From NCBI GenBank assembly GCA_964449995.1, contig CAYVBW010000006.1, forward strand, positions 1-40,961: DNA of 40,961 bases, given 5' to 3'. The notes beneath the pieces were generated by a model. That model was not told where the DNA came from. It worked only from the letters and a program-made list of their open reading frames with translations, and ran no database searches. The position numbers were made by a program, and so were the translations under genes. Numbering within the stretch: the first letter of the stretch is position 1; each line of letters begins with the position of its first letter. The DNA comes from CAYVBW01 sp964449995. GTDB lineage: Bacteria; Patescibacteriota; Microgenomatia; UBA1400; PJMF01. Shown in pieces: positions 25,296 through 33,034 of the stretch.

Positions 25296-27628
25296 AAATA
25301 AAACACCTATCTATCAAAAGCCATAAAGTTTTAAAGGATAAGGAATATCCATTCCAACCAGGTTTTAATCTTATTTTTGGCTTTAATGAACAGGGAAAAA
25401 GCCTCACCTTAGACACTCTAGTTAAGCTATTATTCGGCAAAGACAGCAAGAAGTTTGAAAATATCAACAGAGTGAAGGAAGATCCGGCTCAATTTGGAAG
25501 TTTTGTTAGTTTACAAACCAATCAAAATGGGCAAAAAGAAGTTTTAAAACTCCAAGGAAAACCTAACTTAACAGATTTGGTAGGCCTATCTGCTGATGAA
25601 TGTCAAAACTTATTTTTAATTCGCAATAGTAATCTATCAATTGGACAAGATTTAGCAGACCAAGATAAATTTTATACTAATTTAACCGATCGCCTAACAG
25701 GTTTAAAAACTCAAGAAATTCAATCAGTTAAAAAGGAGCTGCGAAATTGGGCAGAACTAACAGAAAAAACTGACGACTTTCAAAGCACTGATAAGAACCT
25801 AAAACTAAAGGATAGACTGAATCAAGCTCAAGATTTAATTGCCACAGATGGCAAAATAACCCAATTAATTCAACAGGACAAAAAACAAAAATGGTCTGAC
25901 CAAGAGACACTGGCTGTTGAGTTGAGACAAAAATTAATCTCTGTTGCTCAAAAATTGGGTCAACTAGAAACAGCTAAACAAAAACAACAATATCAGTTAC
26001 TTTTAGAAAAAATCACTCAATATCAACAGCTGACTTCAAGGCTTGAATCATTAAAAAAAATCAGCCAACAGCAACTGAATGAGTATCAATTAGCACAACA
26101 AGATTTAGAGAATTTAAAAGAAGCAGAAACAGAACTAAAACAAGAACTTGAGACAAAAAAACAAAAATTAGAACAAGAAGAACAGCAATACAGCGACATC
26201 TCTCAAAAAATAAATCAGCAAAACAAAATTAATGAAGAGTTCAAAAATCAGGTCGGACCAGAACTAGTGCAATTAACAAAACAGTCTGCTGATTTAAAGG
26301 CTGTTCAAATAAAACCCTGGAAGATTGGCTCATTTATTAGTAGTCTTTTGCTGATGGTATCCCTAGCCGTATATATTTTGCAACCTACTGCCATTATTTT
26401 AAGCTTTATTGCAATTTTTTTTATAACTACTGTATTAAGCAGCCTTAAATATTTTGTTTATATACAAAAACAGCAAAAGCTTGATACTCAACTAGAAGAA
26501 ATTAAGCTAAATTTAGCCAAATACGGCATCAGGGAAAAAGAGCTTGATAATATTTTAGAAAAAACTTATCAATACAATCAGCAGTTTGAACAGTTAAAAA
26601 ATCAGCAAGCAACCCTGCAAGCTATGCAAAAACAAACTAAAGCTGACATTAGTGAAAAGGAGAGTAAAAGAAATACTCTCCAATCTAGAAAAGAACAAAC
26701 TTTAAAAAAGATAACTGAAATTAAAGGAGGTTGTCAGGTTAAAAATCTAGCAGAATTAGAAGAAAAACTTAATAAAAAAAGAGTGTTAGAAAACCAACAG
26801 CAAAAGCTTGAAGCACTCATCACTGATCAATTAGATACTGCCCCCAATGAACAAAACAACTTAGCATCTTGGAAAACAAAGATCCAAAGAATGAAATATT
26901 TAGAAAAAATTGAAATAGATCTCACTTACAGTCAAGAGTTGGTTGAAGAACTAACCCAACAAAAACAAGATTTAGAGTTCAATTTAGAACAACTTAAACA
27001 ACAACTTTCATCTTTAAAAAATCAACTTCATGATTTGGAAAAAGAAATTAATCAGGTCTTAAAAGATAGAACTGAGCCTTTAGTTTGTGAAAATATGAAT
27101 GACCTTATTCAGGCTCAACAAGAAATTCAAGATTTTATTGAGTTTCATTATCATCAGCGCCAACAAGCCATAGACACTATCAAAATTTTAAATACCATTG
27201 AAAAGCAAGAAAAGGAAAAAGTGGGAGAATTGTTTGGACCAAAAAGTATTATTAGTCAATATTTTAAAGAAATAACCAATAACCGCTACGACACTGTTAC
27301 TTTTGACCAACCCACAGGAAATATTATGGTCAATTTAAGATCAGAGGAGATATTTTTGCCTGCAGAGAGTCTATCCTCCGGTGCCTACGACCAATTATAT
27401 TTTGCCATCCGCTTGGGCTTAGGCCAAAAACTGCTTGACAATCAAGCCGGTTTTTTCATTCTTGACGACCCATTTATAAAATCTGACCAGAAACGACTTA
27501 GGCAGCAATTAGATATGCTGCTAAACTTTTCTAAAAACGGCTGGCAAATTATCTATTTCTCGGCCAAAAATGAGGTAAGAGATTATCTAGAAAATAAAGT
27601 AAACAATCTTATTACTATAAAAAATTAG
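25292..27628 (+). CDS. SMC/Rad50-like ATPase with central membrane segments (YhaN-like)
   Basis: The 778-aa protein has an N-terminal Walker A GFNEQGKS (30-37), long Gln/Lys/Glu coiled coils (about 190-340 and 395-640), and a C-terminal ABC signature LSSGAYDQLYFAIRL (near 692-706) with Walker B FFILDDPF (near 720). Between the coils, about residues 341-390, are two strongly hydrophobic segments (SSLLLMVSLAVYIL and AIILSFIAIFFITTVL). Rad50 and SbcC have a zinc hook at this place; no CxxC is present here. The layout matches YhaN-type AAA proteins, which pair with YhaO-type nucleases, so a membrane-attached DNA-end-processing complex is inferred. Confidence 0.82.
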   Translation: MKIKHLSIKSHKVLKDKEYPFQPGFNLIFGFNEQGKSLTLDTLVKLLFGKDSKKFENINRVKEDPAQFGSFVSLQTNQNGQKEVLKLQGKPNLTDLVGLSADECQNLFLIRNSNLSIGQDLADQDKFYTNLTDRLTGLKTQEIQSVKKELRNWAELTEKTDDFQSTDKNLKLKDRLNQAQDLIATDGKITQLIQQDKKQKWSDQETLAVELRQKLISVAQKLGQLETAKQKQQYQLLLEKITQYQQLTSRLESLKKISQQQLNEYQLAQQDLENLKEAETELKQELETKKQKLEQEEQQYSDISQKINQQNKINEEFKNQVGPELVQLTKQSADLKAVQIKPWKIGSFISSLLLMVSLAVYILQPTAIILSFIAIFFITTVLSSLKYFVYIQKQQKLDTQLEEIKLNLAKYGIREKELDNILEKTYQYNQQFEQLKNQQATLQAMQKQTKADISEKESKRNTLQSRKEQTLKKITEIKGGCQVKNLAELEEKLNKKRVLENQQQKLEALITDQLDTAPNEQNNLASWKTKIQRMKYLEKIEIDLTYSQELVEELTQQKQDLEFNLEQLKQQLSSLKNQLHDLEKEINQVLKDRTEPLVCENMNDLIQAQQEIQDFIEFHYHQRQQAIDTIKILNTIEKQEKEKVGELFGPKSIISQYFKEITNNRYDTVTFDQPTGNIMVNLRSEEIFLPAESLSSGAYDQLYFAIRLGLGQKLLDNQAGFFILDDPFIKSDQKRLRQQLDMLLNFSKNGWQIIYFSAKNEVRDYLENKVNNLITIKN

Positions 27629-27669
27629 GAGATTACCGAACAAATCAATCTAGTGATCAGATTATCATA

Positions 27670-27678
27670 TGATATAAT
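27670..27678 (+). promoter_or_regulatory. Extended -10 promoter for the trigger-factor gene
   Basis: TGATATAAT is a perfect TG-N-TATAAT extended -10, 47 bases upstream of the ATG. A -35 match is weak, as is common for extended -10 promoters. Confidence 0.55.
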
Positions 27679-27725
27679 GCCCTTCAATTTGAGAAGTAGT
27701 TTACAAAATAAAAAGTAATAAATTT

Positions 27726-28784
27726 ATGGCAAATAAAAAGACAACCAGCAATAAAACAACCTCAAAAGAAAAAAAATCAAAGAAAAGTGATCAGCAAGCT
27801 GATACAAAAAAAGCTCAAGCAGCTAAAAAACGAGAAGACGATGTACTTAAAATGATTGCAAAAAATGATTCTTTTGAACTCACTTTCCCCTGGCAAAAAA
27901 TTAAACCTGTGTATGAACAGAAAATTAAACAGCTTGCGGTAAATATAAAACTCAAAGGTTTTCGCAAAGGTAAAGCTCCACTGAATTTAGCTGAAAAAGA
28001 AATCGGAACTGAAAAAATAATTAATCGTGTTTTACAACAGCTAATTCCTGAAGCTTACCGCGAGCAAATAAAAAAAAGAAATATCAACCCGATTGCAGAC
28101 CCTGAATTCCAAATCATCAGCACTAACAGAGAAAATGATTGGACAATCAAAGCAATCACGGCCAGTAAACCTGAAATTAAACTAGATGGTTATAAAAAAA
28201 TTGTTGCTGAAGCTAAGAAAAAGGCACAAAAAAATATTGACGAACATAATAAAAAGGCCCAGCAACAATCCAAAAAAAGTAAAACAGAAAAAAAGGCTGT
28301 ACAATCAAAAGCTAAAAAGACTGATGACTCAACTAAACAAAAAATTCAGCCACTAACCAAACAACAGCAAGATGATACTGTTGTTCAAACAGTTTTCAGC
28401 CAACTAGTTGCAAAACTGAAACCTGCTATTCCAGAACTACTCATCAAGCAAAATACTAGACAAGAAATGCATAATCTGACACACAAGCTAAAAGACATGA
28501 ACATTAAAATGGAAGATTTTCTAAAAGCTAGAAATATGACCCAAGATCAGCTAACCATGCAAATGGCATATTCAAGCTTAAATCAGCTGCAAGTTGAGTT
28601 CATTCTTAATGCCATTGCTGAAGAAGAAAAAATTACTGTTGAGCCAAAAGAGGTAGAAGAGCGAATAAAGGCAATAGAGGACAAAGGAGTTCGTGAAAAA
28701 ATTAAACAAGATAAGGCGTATCAACAATATCTAAAAGCTACTATTGCCAAACAAAAAGTGATACAGTATTTATTAAACATGTAG
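27726..28784 (+). CDS. tig: Trigger factor lacking the PPIase domain
   Basis: This is a ribosome-associated chaperone. The 352-aa protein has a Lys-rich N-terminal extension (1-45), then the trigger factor ribosome-binding domain with the signature GFRKGKAP at 78-85. The chaperone C-terminal domain is recognisable from DDTVVQTVFSQLVAKLKPAIPELLIKQNTRQEM through DFLKARNMTQDQLTMQMAYSS to the end. Between them, where a FKBP-type prolyl isomerase domain of about 90 residues is expected, there is only a Lys/Gln-rich linker (about 160-215). The protein is therefore shorter than the usual ~430 aa. It has its own promoter. Confidence 0.82.
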   Translation: MANKKTTSNKTTSKEKKSKKSDQQADTKKAQAAKKREDDVLKMIAKNDSFELTFPWQKIKPVYEQKIKQLAVNIKLKGFRKGKAPLNLAEKEIGTEKIINRVLQQLIPEAYREQIKKRNINPIADPEFQIISTNRENDWTIKAITASKPEIKLDGYKKIVAEAKKKAQKNIDEHNKKAQQQSKKSKTEKKAVQSKAKKTDDSTKQKIQPLTKQQQDDTVVQTVFSQLVAKLKPAIPELLIKQNTRQEMHNLTHKLKDMNIKMEDFLKARNMTQDQLTMQMAYSSLNQLQVEFILNAIAEEEKITVEPKEVEERIKAIEDKGVREKIKQDKAYQQYLKATIAKQKVIQYLLNM

Positions 28785-28895
28785 TTCTTTAAAGCGATCT
28801 AGATTAAAACATCAAGTAAGAAACCAATAAATAAACTAGATTAGTTATAAAAAAAACCCTGCCTGGTAGTTAATTAAAAAAACTATCAAATAAGA

Positions 28896-28924
28896 TTGAC
28901 GAAACTAATTCTAAAACCTATAAT
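28896..28924 (+). promoter_or_regulatory. Strong sigma-70-type promoter of the DUF5660-like gene
   Basis: TTGACG (28896-28901) and a perfect TATAAT (28919-28924) are spaced by 17 bases, the best promoter match in the window. The -10 box lies within a 20-bp palindrome. The leader would be only about 11 bases, but AGGA at 28934-28937 still fits as a Shine-Dalgarno element. Confidence 0.7.
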
Positions 28925-28936
28925 ATATATTATAGG
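28917..28936. repeat. 20-bp perfect palindrome over the -10 box
   Basis: The half-site CCTATAATAT is followed directly by its exact reverse complement. The palindrome covers the -10 hexamer, the likely transcription start and the Shine-Dalgarno-like AGGA. It could be an operator for a dimeric repressor; a perfect TATAAT also reads on the opposite strand. Confidence 0.6.
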
Positions 28937-28942
28937 AATAAA

Positions 28943-29623
28943 ATGAGTTCATCAAAATCAAGCCAGGCCTCTACTAAAAGGACTGCCCATCAATCCTCGC
29001 ATAACCCATTTGCCAGGGCTTTAGCTGAAATTGAAAAACAAGCCGGACAAGAGGATTTCTCTTCATCCGATAAATTCGATAATGTTTCTAGTCCTACTTC
29101 AATTTTTGATGCCAGTCAAAATAAAAAATCTGGTCATGTAGACACTGATTCTGACAAAGAGTTGTTAAATTTTGACAAATTAGGAAAAACACAGGCTGAA
29201 AAAGTGAAGTATGAACAAATGCGAAGGAAGCGGCACCAAGAAATAAATCCACTAGAAACAGTCGATTACCAAAGAATCAAAGAACGTGATAATGCCAGGA
29301 TTAATGAAGTAAGGATAGAGCTAAAAAAATTAGCTGAAGAGTTATCCAAATTTTACCAAGAAGTGGATATCACCTTAACCCAAGAAGTGGTGGCTACAGG
29401 CGTTGGAGCTATCTATCACGATAACTTTTTTGCCAAACTTAAAGAGTTAATTATGATGCTGCGTCAAAGAGTTAGTAGTGCCCGCACTTGGGCCAGGCAA
29501 GCCAAAGCCAAACAAAGAAAAAGAGCCAGCAGATTTTCAACTGGCCTAGATTTTAATAGCAATGAGGCTAAAGCTGCGCACGATGTCTTTCATCATGAAA
29601 GAAGCAGTGCCTATGGCGCATAA
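28943..29623 (+). CDS. Conserved hypothetical protein, DUF5660-like
   Basis: The 226-aa soluble protein has a low-complexity Ser/Thr/Lys-rich N-terminus with NPFARALAEIEKQ, then a charged helical region (KVKYEQMRRKRHQEINPLE). The C-terminal helical domain contains INEVRIELKKLAEELSKFYQEVDITLTQEV and NFFAKLKELIMMLRQRVSSARTW. The last part resembles, from memory, the DUF5660 family found in Microgenomates; function is unknown. No signal peptide, membrane segment or catalytic motif is visible. The strong promoter with a palindromic -10 suggests abundant and regulated expression. Confidence 0.65.
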   Translation: MSSSKSSQASTKRTAHQSSHNPFARALAEIEKQAGQEDFSSSDKFDNVSSPTSIFDASQNKKSGHVDTDSDKELLNFDKLGKTQAEKVKYEQMRRKRHQEINPLETVDYQRIKERDNARINEVRIELKKLAEELSKFYQEVDITLTQEVVATGVGAIYHDNFFAKLKELIMMLRQRVSSARTWARQAKAKQRKRASRFSTGLDFNSNEAKAAHDVFHHERSSAYGA

Positions 29624-29704
29624 GTAGGGTGGGTTTAGACAGAGTATCTTTTTGAAGATAGTAATTGAAAATTTCCAAAATAATACTGGCAGGAATGCCT
29701 ACTT

Positions 29705-29710
29705 TATAAT
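29705..29710 (+). promoter_or_regulatory. -10 box of the tRNA-Val gene
   Basis: TATAAT lies 17 bases before the first tRNA base. No good -35 hexamer was found at the matching distance. Confidence 0.45.
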
Positions 29711-29727
29711 ATACTAATCCGCACTTC

Positions 29728-29801
29728 GGGCAGTTAGCTCAGCTGGTTAGAGCGTTACGTTGACATCGTGAAGGTCACTGGTTCGAGTCCAGTACTGCCC
29801 A
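29728..29801 (+). tRNA. tRNA-Val (anticodon GAC)
   Basis: A full cloverleaf is visible. The acceptor pairs GGGCAGT with ACTGCCC, the D-stem pairs GCTC with GAGC, the anticodon stem pairs TTACG with CGTGA (one G-T pair), and the T-stem pairs ACTGG with CCAGT around TTCGAGT. The anticodon loop TTGACAT has GAC at 29762-29764. The discriminator is A and CCA is not encoded. An eight-T run at 29804-29811 follows and may help stop transcription. Confidence 0.96.
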
Positions 29802-29857
29802 CATTTTTTTTCTTTTCCCCAAAATTGTATTAGTGATTAAACATAAAAATTTTCTGC

Positions 29858-29887
29858 TTGCTAAAACATTAAAAATTGTGCTAGCAT
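29858..29887 (+). promoter_or_regulatory. Probable promoter of the riboswitch-nrdDG transcript
   Basis: TTGCTA (29858-29863) and TAGCAT (29882-29887) are spaced by 18 bases, with an extended TG at 29879-29880. The predicted start, near 29894, coincides with the 5' edge of the riboswitch stem, which supports both calls. Confidence 0.5.
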
Positions 29888-29896
29888 AAATTTATA

Positions 29897-29980
29897 AAGC
29901 ACGATGAAGTAAGGTGAAATTCCTTCACTGTCGCGCAACGGTAGAGTCCGATCTCGTGCTTAGGTTCTTCACCGGAACTT
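29897..29980 (+). promoter_or_regulatory. Cobalamin-type riboswitch aptamer (compact)
   Basis: The core matches the cobalamin riboswitch: AAGGTGAAATTCC followed by GCGCAACGGTA (29933-29943) and AGTCCG. An 8-bp outer stem joins AAGCACGA (29897-29904) with TCGTGCTT (29954-29961). Inside, TGAAG (29905-29909) pairs with CTTCA (29923-29927) and puts GGTGAA in the loop. A following hairpin (29962-29967 with 29975-29980) shows TTCACC in its loop, exactly complementary to that GGTGAA, as in the L5-L13 kissing interaction of this class. The peripheral helices of large class I aptamers are missing. Ligand binding by adenosyl- or another cobalamin is inferred. Confidence 0.78.
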
Positions 29981-30019
29981 ATGTCTGGCTCGCGTTAAGC
30001 CTTCAAATATTATTTTGAT

Positions 30020-30045
30020 AAACTTGGCGCTGACCAAGTTTTTTT
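30020..30045 (+). terminator. Intrinsic terminator of the riboswitch expression platform
   Basis: AAACTTGG (30020-30027) pairs perfectly with CCAAGTTT (30034-30041) around the loop CGCTGA, followed by more T residues to 30045. It lies between the aptamer and nrdD, 36 bases before the start codon. The likely logic is that ligand-bound aptamer favours termination; the antiterminator pairing was not resolved by eye. Confidence 0.85.
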
Positions 30046-30080
30046 AACCAAAAAATTAAGCCTTAGAATAAAGAAAGAAA

Positions 30081-32216
30081 ATGTTTTCACAAATAAAAAA
30101 ACGCAATGGTCAAACTGTTGCCTTCGAACAAAACAAAATTCTCAAAGCTATCACCAAAGCAGGCAAAGCCGCTGGGGAATTCGATGCTAAAGAAGCAGAA
30201 AGGTTAACTAAAACCGTTCTGGCTCAAGCTAAAAAAAAGATCAAACAAGAAATCCCCACTGTTGAGCAAATTCAAGACATAGTAGAAGATGTTTTACTTC
30301 ACTCTCGTTATAAAAAAACAGCTAAAAGCTATATTTTATATCGTGATCAGCATAAAAAAATTCGTGAAATTGTAGATTCAATTAATAATGGCTTAATTGA
30401 CAAATATCTAAACAAAACTGATTGGCTTGTTAAAGAAAACAGCAACATGACTTACTCCTTGCAGGGTTTAAATAACTACATTGCCAGTGAAATTACAAAA
30501 AAATATTGGCTTAACAAAATTTATCCACCTGAAATTAGAAAGGCTCATCTACAAGGAGACTTTCATATTCACGACTTAAGTAGTTTGTCAGTTTACTGCG
30601 TTGGTTGGGATCTTTTAGATTTGCTGATGCAGGGTTTTACCGGGGTGTCGGGTAAAGTTTCCAGCAAGCCGCCCAAACATTTCAGAGCTGCCTTAGGGCA
30701 AGTGGTCAACTTTTTTTATACTTTGCAGGGAGAGGCTGCCGGAGCCCAAGCTTTTAGCAATTTTGACACCTTACTAGCGCCCTTCATTCGTTATGATAAA
30801 TTACAATACCCTGAGGTTAAACAAGCCCTGCAGGAGTTTATGTTTAATGTCAACGTTCCTACAAGGGTGGGTTTCCAAACGCCTTTTACCAACATTACCT
30901 TGGATTTAAAAGTGCCTAAGTTTTACGCTAAACAACCGGTAATCATTGGCGGTCAATCACAAAAAGAAACCTATCAGGAATTTCAAAAAGAGATGGATAT
31001 TTTCAATCAGGCTTTTCTGGAAATTATGGCTGAAGGCGATGCTAATGGGCGAGTTTTTACCTTCCCTATTCCCACTTTTAATATTACAAAAGAGTTTGAT
31101 TGGGAAGCTAAAAACAATGACTTACTATGGCAGGTAACAGGCAAGTACGGCCTGCCTTATTTCTCCAACTTTATTAACTCTGACATGGATCCTGAAGATG
31201 CCCGATCTATGTGTTGTCGCCTGCGAATTGATAACCGGCAGTTGCAAAAGCCTTTAGAAAAACGTGGTGGAGGGTTGTTCGGCGCCAATCCTTTAACTGG
31301 CTCTATTGGTGTAGTAACTCTAAACTTACCAAGCCTAGGTTATTTAGCAAATAACAAAAAAGATTTTTTCCAAAGATTAAAAAGTCTAACAAGATTAGCC
31401 AAAGATAGCCTAGAAATCAAAAGAAAAATTCTGGAAAATTTCACCCAAAACAACCTTTATCCATATACTAAATTCTACTTGAGAAACATTAAACAACGCG
31501 ATGGCGTTTTCTGGAAAAATCATTTCTCCACCATTGGTATTGTGGGGATGAACGAGGCCATCGAAAATTTGTATAACACCAGTATAACCACTATGAAAGG
31601 TGGTCAGTTTGCTGAAGAAGTGCTGGAGTTTATTCGCCGGCAATTGGCTGAGTTTCAGGCCGAAACTGGCAATAACTATAATCTTGAAGCCACTCCGGCT
31701 GAGGGTACTACTTATCGGCTGGCCCTTCTTGACCAAAAGAGGTATAAAGATACTATTTTTGCTAATGGGAAAGGTAAAGAGGTTGAATCTCCCTTTTATA
31801 CTAACTCTACCCACCTGCCAGTCAACTTTACTAATGATATTTTCGAGATGTTGGACTTGCAGGACAATCTACAAACCAAATACACCGGCGGTACTGTAGT
31901 ACACCTGTTTTTAGGCGAGAGGGTGGAGGACGGCCAAGCGGTAAAAAACTTGGTAAAAAAGATCTGCGAAAACTATCACTTGCCATACTTTACCATCAGC
32001 CCGACCTTTAGCGTTTGTCCTAATCATGGCTATTTACCAGGTGAAGTTGAGGTGTGTGATCAATGCGCTAGTGCCTGTGAGGTTTATTCTAGAATCGTGG
32101 GGTATCTGCGACCAATTAACCAATGGAATGAGGGTAAACAAGCTGAGTTTGATCTGCGCCAAAACTATAAACAAAACTCTAAAAATATTAACAAAAATAT
32201 TAACAAACCTTCCTAA
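30081..32216 (+). CDS. nrdD: Anaerobic (class III) ribonucleoside-triphosphate reductase
   Basis: This oxygen-sensitive glycyl-radical enzyme makes dNTPs from NTPs in the cytosol. The 711-aa protein has an N-terminal ATP-cone (about 1-90, IKKRNGQTVAFEQNKILKAITKA) for allosteric control, the active-site Cys173 in VYCVGWDLLDLL, a zinc-type Cys cluster CPNHGY...CDQC near the end, and the glycyl-radical site RIVGYLRP with Gly674. It is complete and followed two bases later by its activase. A cobalamin-type riboswitch with terminator precedes it, so expression should fall when cobalamin is available. Confidence 0.96.
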   Translation: MFSQIKKRNGQTVAFEQNKILKAITKAGKAAGEFDAKEAERLTKTVLAQAKKKIKQEIPTVEQIQDIVEDVLLHSRYKKTAKSYILYRDQHKKIREIVDSINNGLIDKYLNKTDWLVKENSNMTYSLQGLNNYIASEITKKYWLNKIYPPEIRKAHLQGDFHIHDLSSLSVYCVGWDLLDLLMQGFTGVSGKVSSKPPKHFRAALGQVVNFFYTLQGEAAGAQAFSNFDTLLAPFIRYDKLQYPEVKQALQEFMFNVNVPTRVGFQTPFTNITLDLKVPKFYAKQPVIIGGQSQKETYQEFQKEMDIFNQAFLEIMAEGDANGRVFTFPIPTFNITKEFDWEAKNNDLLWQVTGKYGLPYFSNFINSDMDPEDARSMCCRLRIDNRQLQKPLEKRGGGLFGANPLTGSIGVVTLNLPSLGYLANNKKDFFQRLKSLTRLAKDSLEIKRKILENFTQNNLYPYTKFYLRNIKQRDGVFWKNHFSTIGIVGMNEAIENLYNTSITTMKGGQFAEEVLEFIRRQLAEFQAETGNNYNLEATPAEGTTYRLALLDQKRYKDTIFANGKGKEVESPFYTNSTHLPVNFTNDIFEMLDLQDNLQTKYTGGTVVHLFLGERVEDGQAVKNLVKKICENYHLPYFTISPTFSVCPNHGYLPGEVEVCDQCASACEVYSRIVGYLRPINQWNEGKQAEFDLRQNYKQNSKNINKNINKPS

Positions 32217-32218
32217 AT

Positions 32219-32908
32219 ATGATAATTGGAGGTTTGCAAAAGTTTTCTTTAATCGATTATCCAGGAAAAACTTGTGCCACCATCTTTACTCAAGGCTGTA
32301 ATTTCCATTGTCGCTATTGTCACAATCCAGAATTAGTCTTGCCAGACCAATTCGGTCCCACCATCGCCCTGACCACTGTTTATCAATTTCTTAAAAAAAG
32401 AAAAAATAAGCTTGAGGCTATCTGCATCACCGGGGGAGAGCCAACCCTGCATCAAGACTTAATCCCAGTGATGCAAAAAATAAAAAACATGGGTTTTCTG
32501 GTTAAGCTAGACACCAATGGCACCAAGCCAGCGATATTAGCCAAGGCCATCAAACTCAATTGCGTGAATTATCTGGCCATGGATATCAAAGCCCCTCTGG
32601 AAAAATATAGCCAAATTGTAGACCAACCGGTTGCAGTGGCTGATATTAAAAAAAGCATTCGGCTCATAATTGACTCTGGCATTGAACATGAATTTCGTAC
32701 CACCATCGTTAAATCCTTGATCAGTAGCCAGGACCTAATTAAAATTGGTCAAACTATTCAGGGAGCTCAAAAATATTATTTGCAAAAATTCATTCCTTCT
32801 AAGTTAGTTGATCCAGCTTTAATGAAAAATAAAAGTTATTCACAGCAAGAGTTAGAGAAAATAGCCAAAAAAATCAAACAATGGGTTGAAGTTTGTGAGG
32901 CAAGGTAG
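32219..32908 (+). CDS. nrdG: Anaerobic ribonucleotide reductase activating protein (radical SAM)
   Basis: The 229-aa radical-SAM enzyme has the CX3CX2C iron-sulfur motif as Cys27, Cys31 and Cys34 in QGCNFHCRYCHNPEL, and TGGEPTLHQDL for SAM binding. It would abstract a hydrogen from Gly674 of NrdD using SAM. It is longer than E. coli NrdG (154 aa) and has the NrdG-like FSLIDYPGKTCATIF start seen in many anaerobes. Two bases separate it from nrdD, so they share one transcript. Confidence 0.94.
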   Translation: MIIGGLQKFSLIDYPGKTCATIFTQGCNFHCRYCHNPELVLPDQFGPTIALTTVYQFLKKRKNKLEAICITGGEPTLHQDLIPVMQKIKNMGFLVKLDTNGTKPAILAKAIKLNCVNYLAMDIKAPLEKYSQIVDQPVAVADIKKSIRLIIDSGIEHEFRTTIVKSLISSQDLIKIGQTIQGAQKYYLQKFIPSKLVDPALMKNKSYSQQELEKIAKKIKQWVEVCEAR

Positions 32909-32932
32909 AAAATAACCATCTTTCATTTCCTC

Positions 32933-32962
32933 TTGGCAGAAACTCCTAATGAATGTTATAAT
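32933..32962 (+). promoter_or_regulatory. Promoter of the infC-rpmI-rplT operon
   Basis: TTGGCA (32933-32938) and a perfect TATAAT (32957-32962) with extended TG (32954-32955) are spaced by 18 bases. The leader to the infC GTG is about 65 bases and contains an AT-only 7-bp hairpin (32974-32980 with 32992-32998) of unknown meaning. Confidence 0.68.
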
Positions 32963-33034
32963 TGCAACTCAATTAATAATATTTTGACAACATTATTAGA
33001 AATCTAAAAATTAACAATTTATTCCAGATCAATA

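Noticed and set aside
24204..27628. Naming the pair sbcD and sbcC
   Set aside because: The ATPase lacks the CxxC zinc hook and has membrane-like segments in its place, so the SbcCD names would be misleading.
29645..29660. Hairpin TATCTT-TTTG-AAGATA after the DUF5660-like gene as a terminator
   Set aside because: The stem is A-T rich and is not followed by a T-run; it may be chance.
31410..31814. Minus-strand open frame of 134 codons inside nrdD
   Set aside because: It is antisense to the conserved nrdD C-terminal half; its length is explained by the codon use of nrdD. Plus-strand frames at 31600 and 32026 are shadows as well.
32984..32989. Perfect TTGACA as a second infC promoter
   Set aside because: No -10-like hexamer lies 16-18 bases downstream; the TTGGCA/TATAAT pair further upstream fits better.
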